64,000 nucleotides of DNA, from NCBI GenBank assembly GCA_028278525.1, contig JANQEE010000039.1:124001-188000 (forward strand), read 5' to 3'. The stretch comes from Minwuiaceae bacterium (GTDB taxonomy: Bacteria; Pseudomonadota; Alphaproteobacteria; Minwuiales; Minwuiaceae). The position numbers and the translations under genes are program-made. The notes under the pieces were generated by a model. The model saw only the letters and a program-made list of their open reading frames with translations, did no database searches and was not told the origin of the DNA. Position 1 is the stretch's first letter. Every line of letters starts with the position of its first letter. This document shows, piece after piece, positions 60,626 through 64,000 of the stretch.

Positions 60626-62317
60626 ATGAGCCTTGCCGCCGGTGAAGCTGACGCCTTCCGGTGGTTGTTCGGCTTCGTCAAACCGCACGGTTCGCGCCTC
60701 ACCGCCGTGCTCGGTCTGTCGGCAACCGCCAGCGGCCTGGTCCTGCTGCAGCCCTACCTGACCAAGCTCATCATCGACGACGGCCTGCTGGCCAAGGACG
60801 TCTCGGCCCTGGTGTTCTACGCGCTGCTGCTGCTCGGCGCCGGCTTCCTCGGCACAGCGATATCCGGCCTCAACCGCCTGACCCACACCAAGCTCTCCGG
60901 TCTGGTGCTGTTCGCCTTGCGCGAAGCTGTCTACCGTCACGTCCAGACCCTGTCGCCCGCCTTCCTCGGCAAAATGCGGACCGGCGACGTGTTGTCTCGG
61001 ATCGACGGCGACGTGGCTGAACTGCAGCGCTTCTCCGTCGACGGCCTGCTCGCCTTTGTCAACGGCGTGCTGGCGCTCTGTGGTGCGGTCGCCCTGATGT
61101 TGTGGCTGAGCTGGCAGCTATCTCTCCTTGCGGTGCTCCTGCTACCGGCGGAATTCCTGTTCCTGCGCTTCATTCGCCCGCTCGTGGCGGACCGGACCCG
61201 GGCGTTGCGGGAGCGGTCGGCGGACCTCTCCTCCTTCCTTGTCGAGACGCTGGGCGCCATGAAGTTCATCCAATCCGTCGGCGCGGAAACGCGGGAGGCG
61301 CGACGTCTCGGCGCGCTCGGCCACGCCTTCGTCGCCGACCTGATGCGGCTGCAGGTGGTCGAGTTCTTCGCCGCCGCGGTGCCCGGCATGCTGACCTCGG
61401 CCAGCCGCGCCGTGGTTTTCCTTGTCGGCGGCTACTGGTTTATCCAGGGCCAGATGCCGCTCGGCTCCGTCATCGCCTTCTCCACCTATCTTGGCATGGC
61501 CGTCGGTCCGGTGCAGACCCTGCTCGGCCTCTATGTCGGCTTACAGCGCATGCGGGTCAGCCTGACCCGGGTCAAGGTCCTGACCGAAGCCGCGCCCGAC
61601 ATCGATCTGCCCGACCAGGCCCGGGCCTTGCCGGCCGACGGCCGTGGCGAGATCCGGATCGAAGGCGTCAGTTTCCATTACCCCGGCGACGAAGAGCGGG
61701 TCTTGAACGATGTCGACATCGTGCTCCCCGGCGGCGCGAAAATCGGTGTCGGCGGCGCCTCCGGCGCCGGCAAAACCACGCTGATCGACCTGTTGCAGCG
61801 ACATTACGACCCCACCGCCGGCCGCATCACCCTGGACGGCCTGGACCTTCGCGACATTGACCTTACCGACCTTCGCCGCCGCGTCGCCGTGGTCGCCCAG
61901 GACGTGGTGCTGTTCCGCGGCACCATCGCGGACAACATCCGCTACGCCCATCCCGACGCCACGGACGCCGAGCTTCGAGACGCCGCCGAACGCGCCCAGA
62001 TCGCCGGCTTCATCGAAACGCAGCCGCAGAGCTACGACACCCCGATCGGCGAGCGTGGCGCCCGCCTGTCCGGCGGCCAGCGACAGCGCCTCGCCATCGC
62101 CCGCGCCCTGCTGCAAAGGCCGCTGGTTCTGATCCTGGACGAGGCGACCTCCGCCGTCGACCGCCCCGCGGAAGCACTGCTGATGGATGAGATCGACCAT
62201 TTGTTCGGCGGCTGTACCCGTATCGTCATCAGTCACCGCGAAGACCTCATCGCGAACAGCGAGATCCTCGTTCGTGTCGACGCCGGGCGCATGACCGTCG
62301 AGAAGCTACTGAAATGA
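60626..62317 (+). CDS. qhpF: QhpF ABC exporter for QhpC
   Basis: A 563-residue type IV half-exporter: six helices (about 20-300) and an ATPase with GGASGAGKTT, LSGGQRQRLAIARALL and LILDEATSAVDRP. In the QHNDH pathway QhpF carries the modified QhpC to the periplasm; no N-terminal peptidase domain is present, as expected because QhpE is separate. The stop overlaps qhpE (ATGA). Confidence 0.9.
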   Translation: MSLAAGEADAFRWLFGFVKPHGSRLTAVLGLSATASGLVLLQPYLTKLIIDDGLLAKDVSALVFYALLLLGAGFLGTAISGLNRLTHTKLSGLVLFALREAVYRHVQTLSPAFLGKMRTGDVLSRIDGDVAELQRFSVDGLLAFVNGVLALCGAVALMLWLSWQLSLLAVLLLPAEFLFLRFIRPLVADRTRALRERSADLSSFLVETLGAMKFIQSVGAETREARRLGALGHAFVADLMRLQVVEFFAAAVPGMLTSASRAVVFLVGGYWFIQGQMPLGSVIAFSTYLGMAVGPVQTLLGLYVGLQRMRVSLTRVKVLTEAAPDIDLPDQARALPADGRGEIRIEGVSFHYPGDEERVLNDVDIVLPGGAKIGVGGASGAGKTTLIDLLQRHYDPTAGRITLDGLDLRDIDLTDLRRRVAVVAQDVVLFRGTIADNIRYAHPDATDAELRDAAERAQIAGFIETQPQSYDTPIGERGARLSGGQRQRLAIARALLQRPLVLILDEATSAVDRPAEALLMDEIDHLFGGCTRIVISHREDLIANSEILVRVDAGRMTVEKLLK

Positions 62318-62985
62318 ATGTCGGGCTGCTGGATAGCGGCATCGGGCCCGGCTTCGAACACCGGATAGAGGCGGCGCGGACGTTCCGGCTTGCAGCGGAT
62401 GGCGCCGTCGTGGACGGCCCGGCCACGTCGGCCTTCCATGCCCACGGCACCGCTATTGCCACCGTCGTGGCGGAACGCGCGCCCGCCGCCCGCCTGCTGA
62501 TCGCCCAGATCTTCAACGACCGGCTGGTGACGACGGCCGCCCAGGCCGCCGCCGGCCTCGACTGGCTGGTTGGCCGGCAGGCCCGTATCGTCAATATGAG
62601 CTTCGGGCTGAGCGAGGATCGGTCCGTGCTCAGAACCGCTTGCGAGGCGGCGTGCGCGGCCGGCACGATCCTGTTGGCGGCGTCGCCGGCCCGGGGAGCG
62701 CCGGTCTATCCGGCTTCCTATTCCGGCGTACTGCGCATCACGGGCGACGCCCGCTGCGCGCCGGACGAATTCTCCACCCTTGCGTCGGACCAGGCGGATT
62801 TCGGCGCCTGCGTCCGCGGTCCGGACGGCGCTCTGGCCGGCGCCAGCATCGCGGTCGCCTACGCAACCGCCGCTATCGCCGTTTTCCTGGCAAAAAACGG
62901 CCCGTCATCGCACCAGGCCGTCAGAGATCACTTAACGGAAATCGCCGTCTACCAGGGGCCGGAGCGGCGCACCCAGGATAGATAG
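62314..62985 (+). CDS. qhpE: QhpE subtilisin-like leader peptidase
   Basis: A 223-residue compact S8 protease. Asp7 in MNVGLLDSGIG, His44 in FHAHGTAIA and Ser178 in LAGASIAVAYA form the triad. No signal peptide or prodomain is seen, in line with cytoplasmic removal of the QhpC leader. At the place where subtilisins carry the oxyanion Asn (AAGN) the sequence is LLAASPARGAP, so the Asn seems to be lost or moved. Last gene of the qhp operon seen here; regulator qhpR is not in the window. Confidence 0.9.
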   Translation: MNVGLLDSGIGPGFEHRIEAARTFRLAADGAVVDGPATSAFHAHGTAIATVVAERAPAARLLIAQIFNDRLVTTAAQAAAGLDWLVGRQARIVNMSFGLSEDRSVLRTACEAACAAGTILLAASPARGAPVYPASYSGVLRITGDARCAPDEFSTLASDQADFGACVRGPDGALAGASIAVAYATAAIAVFLAKNGPSSHQAVRDHLTEIAVYQGPERRTQDR

Positions 62986-62987
62986 GG

Positions 62988-63245
62988 TCAGCGGACTTTG
63001 CCGTGCCGGGTGGTCAGGCCCTTCTTTTCCAGCCGCCCGACTTCGCCGGGCAAAAGCTCGAAATTCGTCTGCTCAGCCGGAAAGAAGACGTGCTCGCTTT
63101 CGACATTCTCGCCAAGCGTCGCCATCCCGTGGCCGCCGGGCAGGTCGACGATAGAGCCGGATTTGGTCACGGCCTTGCATTGCTCGAAATAGTAATTCCA
63201 GCGCTCGACCTGTGTGGCGTTATCGCCGCCGTTGCCCTTACTCAT
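62988..63245 (-). CDS. Small hypothetical protein
   Basis: An 85-residue soluble protein (QVERWNYYFEQCKAVTKSGS, LPGGHGMATLGENVESEHVF) ending 2 bases after the qhpE stop, convergent. Codon use is GC-rich and protein-like, but the ribosome site is weak and I know no family. Possibly an unrelated gene that lost its neighbours. Confidence 0.55.
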   Translation of the reverse strand: MSKGNGGDNATQVERWNYYFEQCKAVTKSGSIVDLPGGHGMATLGENVESEHVFFPAEQTNFELLPGEVGRLEKKGLTTRHGKVR

Positions 63246-63708
63246 GCGTGAAGCCGACCGCTCTGTTCCGACGCTGCATTGCTACTCGGCACAACCAACA
63301 CTATCCCAAGACAGCGCCCGATTCCGACGCCAATCGCGCCTGCCAGGACGGACGCCAATGTGGATCTATGTGCGCTTCTTACGCCAATCAAGGAACCGTT
63401 TCCAATCAACACGGTAACTCCTCGCCAAGGCTTCCGGCCGGCCATCGACTTGTTACGCCATCCTGGATAACCCAGCAAAATCAGGGCCAGCAGCGCTAGA
63501 TACTCTGTAAATCAATAACTTACGGATTATCAAGCAAATCCGAACGGCGTGGGTTGTAAAAATTCCTGACAGATGAGCCCACGACACCGCCTGCCGGTAG
63601 ACGGCCGTCGGATCTATTAACCGGCAATTATCTAAAATTAACTCTTTCGCGCTACCCGTAGACGCCAATCGAGTGCCGGTCGCAGGGTCCGGGTTAGCGG
63701 GGTTAGGG
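63246..63708. other. Non-coding gap before the lipoprotein protease gene
   Basis: A 463-base stretch with lower GC than the genes and no convincing start or ribosome site. A minus-strand frame (63242-63478) yields a Gly/Val-rich string (TLASVLAGAIGVGIGRCLGI) resembling part of a membrane helix; it may be a gene scrap or chance. The last 60 bases should contain the promoter of the following gene; none is obvious. Confidence 0.45.
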
Positions 63709-64000
63709 ATGAATCCAAAATCGATGCGCCTTACATCGGCGCCGGGTTTTGCGGCCATGCTGTTCGCGGTCGCACTCACCGGTTGTGGCGGCGGCTCGGG
63801 CGGTGGCGTCGCCAGCGGAGGCGGGGGCGGGCCAGCTCCGCTGGCGCCGCCGGCGGCTCCGGCGTCGTTCGAAACAGCCGAATTCTTCTTGAACGGCAGC
63901 CTCGATCAGATCAACGCCCAGGAAGCCTATGCGACGGGGACCAGCGGCCAGGGCGTGACCGTTGCGGTCGTCGATACTGGGATCGATCCGACGCATCCCG
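63709..64000 (+). CDS. Subtilisin-like lipoprotein protease, N-terminal part
   Basis: An open frame from ATG 63709 running off the right edge (97 residues seen). A lipoprotein signal with lipobox LTGC is followed by a Gly-rich and Pro/Ala-rich spacer and then the first S8 catalytic motif GVTVAVVDTGIDPTHP with the active-site Asp. Such proteins are often autotransporter proteases of the outer membrane; the barrel would lie outside the window. It is not part of the qhp cluster. Confidence 0.8.
   Translation, partial: MNPKSMRLTSAPGFAAMLFAVALTGCGGGSGGGVASGGGGGPAPLAPPAAPASFETAEFFLNGSLDQINAQEAYATGTSGQGVTVAVVDTGIDPTHP

Noticed and set aside
63242-63478. Minus-strand frame with membrane-like Gly/Val-rich peptide
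   Set aside because: No ribosome site, no recognisable family, and the composition of the gap is non-coding.

Overview
The window is a high-GC chromosomal segment of a Gram-negative bacterium, most likely an alphaproteobacterium of the Rhodospirillales type. This rests on GC-rich codon use, gene families typical of that group (TRAP transporters, a TauE/SafE protein paired with a TIGR02186 protein, many CoA-transferases, DUF2783 after a flavin monooxygenase, AtzG/AtzE/AtzH-like genes) and an outer-membrane porin. I see no rRNA, tRNA, CRISPR array, insertion sequence or phage gene. All family names come from reading protein motifs and gene order; no database search was run.

Layout. 1-5.4 kb: end of an unknown gene, a PAS protein, a multi-PAS histidine kinase, and a leftward aromatic-degradation operon (VOC dioxygenase, FAD monooxygenase, DUF2783). 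5.6-10.4 kb: a TRAP uptake system (DctP/Q/M), then TauE/SafE plus its TIGR02186 partner. 10.4-17 kb: a LysR regulator with a clean operator, divergent to a molybdopterin oxidoreductase, a small unknown gene, an atypical two-subunit CoA-transferase-like pair and a CaiB/BaiF CoA-transferase. 17-24 kb: EgtD, iron alcohol dehydrogenase, globin, a second LysR, a VOC-bicupin fusion, cytochrome P450, RraA and a NUDIX hydrolase. 24-28 kb: patatin-related lipase and an isopropylmalate-dehydrogenase-family enzyme.

27.9-30.9 kb is the most notable part: a CqsA/LqsA-type alpha-hydroxyketone autoinducer synthase lies divergent to a membrane histidine kinase across an AT-rich intergenic region with repeated TCAATT motifs. 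This looks like a CAI-1/LAI-1-style signalling module outside Vibrio and Legionella. After it come an SMP-30 lactonase, a porin, an HlyD-RbbA-YhhJ export operon with an FNR/FixK-like box, and a chemoreceptor-like protein.

39.6-42 kb is gene-poor. It holds small unknown genes, a strong hairpin, a Fur-like palindrome and the C-terminal remnant of an FbpB-type iron permease, then a LuxR-type response regulator. 42-54.5 kb carries acyl-CoA and keto-acid metabolism genes, a Rieske protein with a large unassigned C-terminal part, a 1197-residue fused CydDC-like ABC exporter, a glycosyltransferase, DUF3047 and DUF547 proteins, and a leftward atzG-atzE-atzH (hpxXYZ-like) cluster.

54.6-63 kb is a complete quinohemoprotein amine dehydrogenase locus in the order qhpG-A-D-C-B-F-E. 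QhpD and QhpG modify the small QhpC subunit, QhpF exports it, QhpE removes its leader, and it assembles in the periplasm with the dihaem QhpA and the beta-propeller QhpB to oxidise primary amines. The window ends inside a subtilisin-like lipoprotein.
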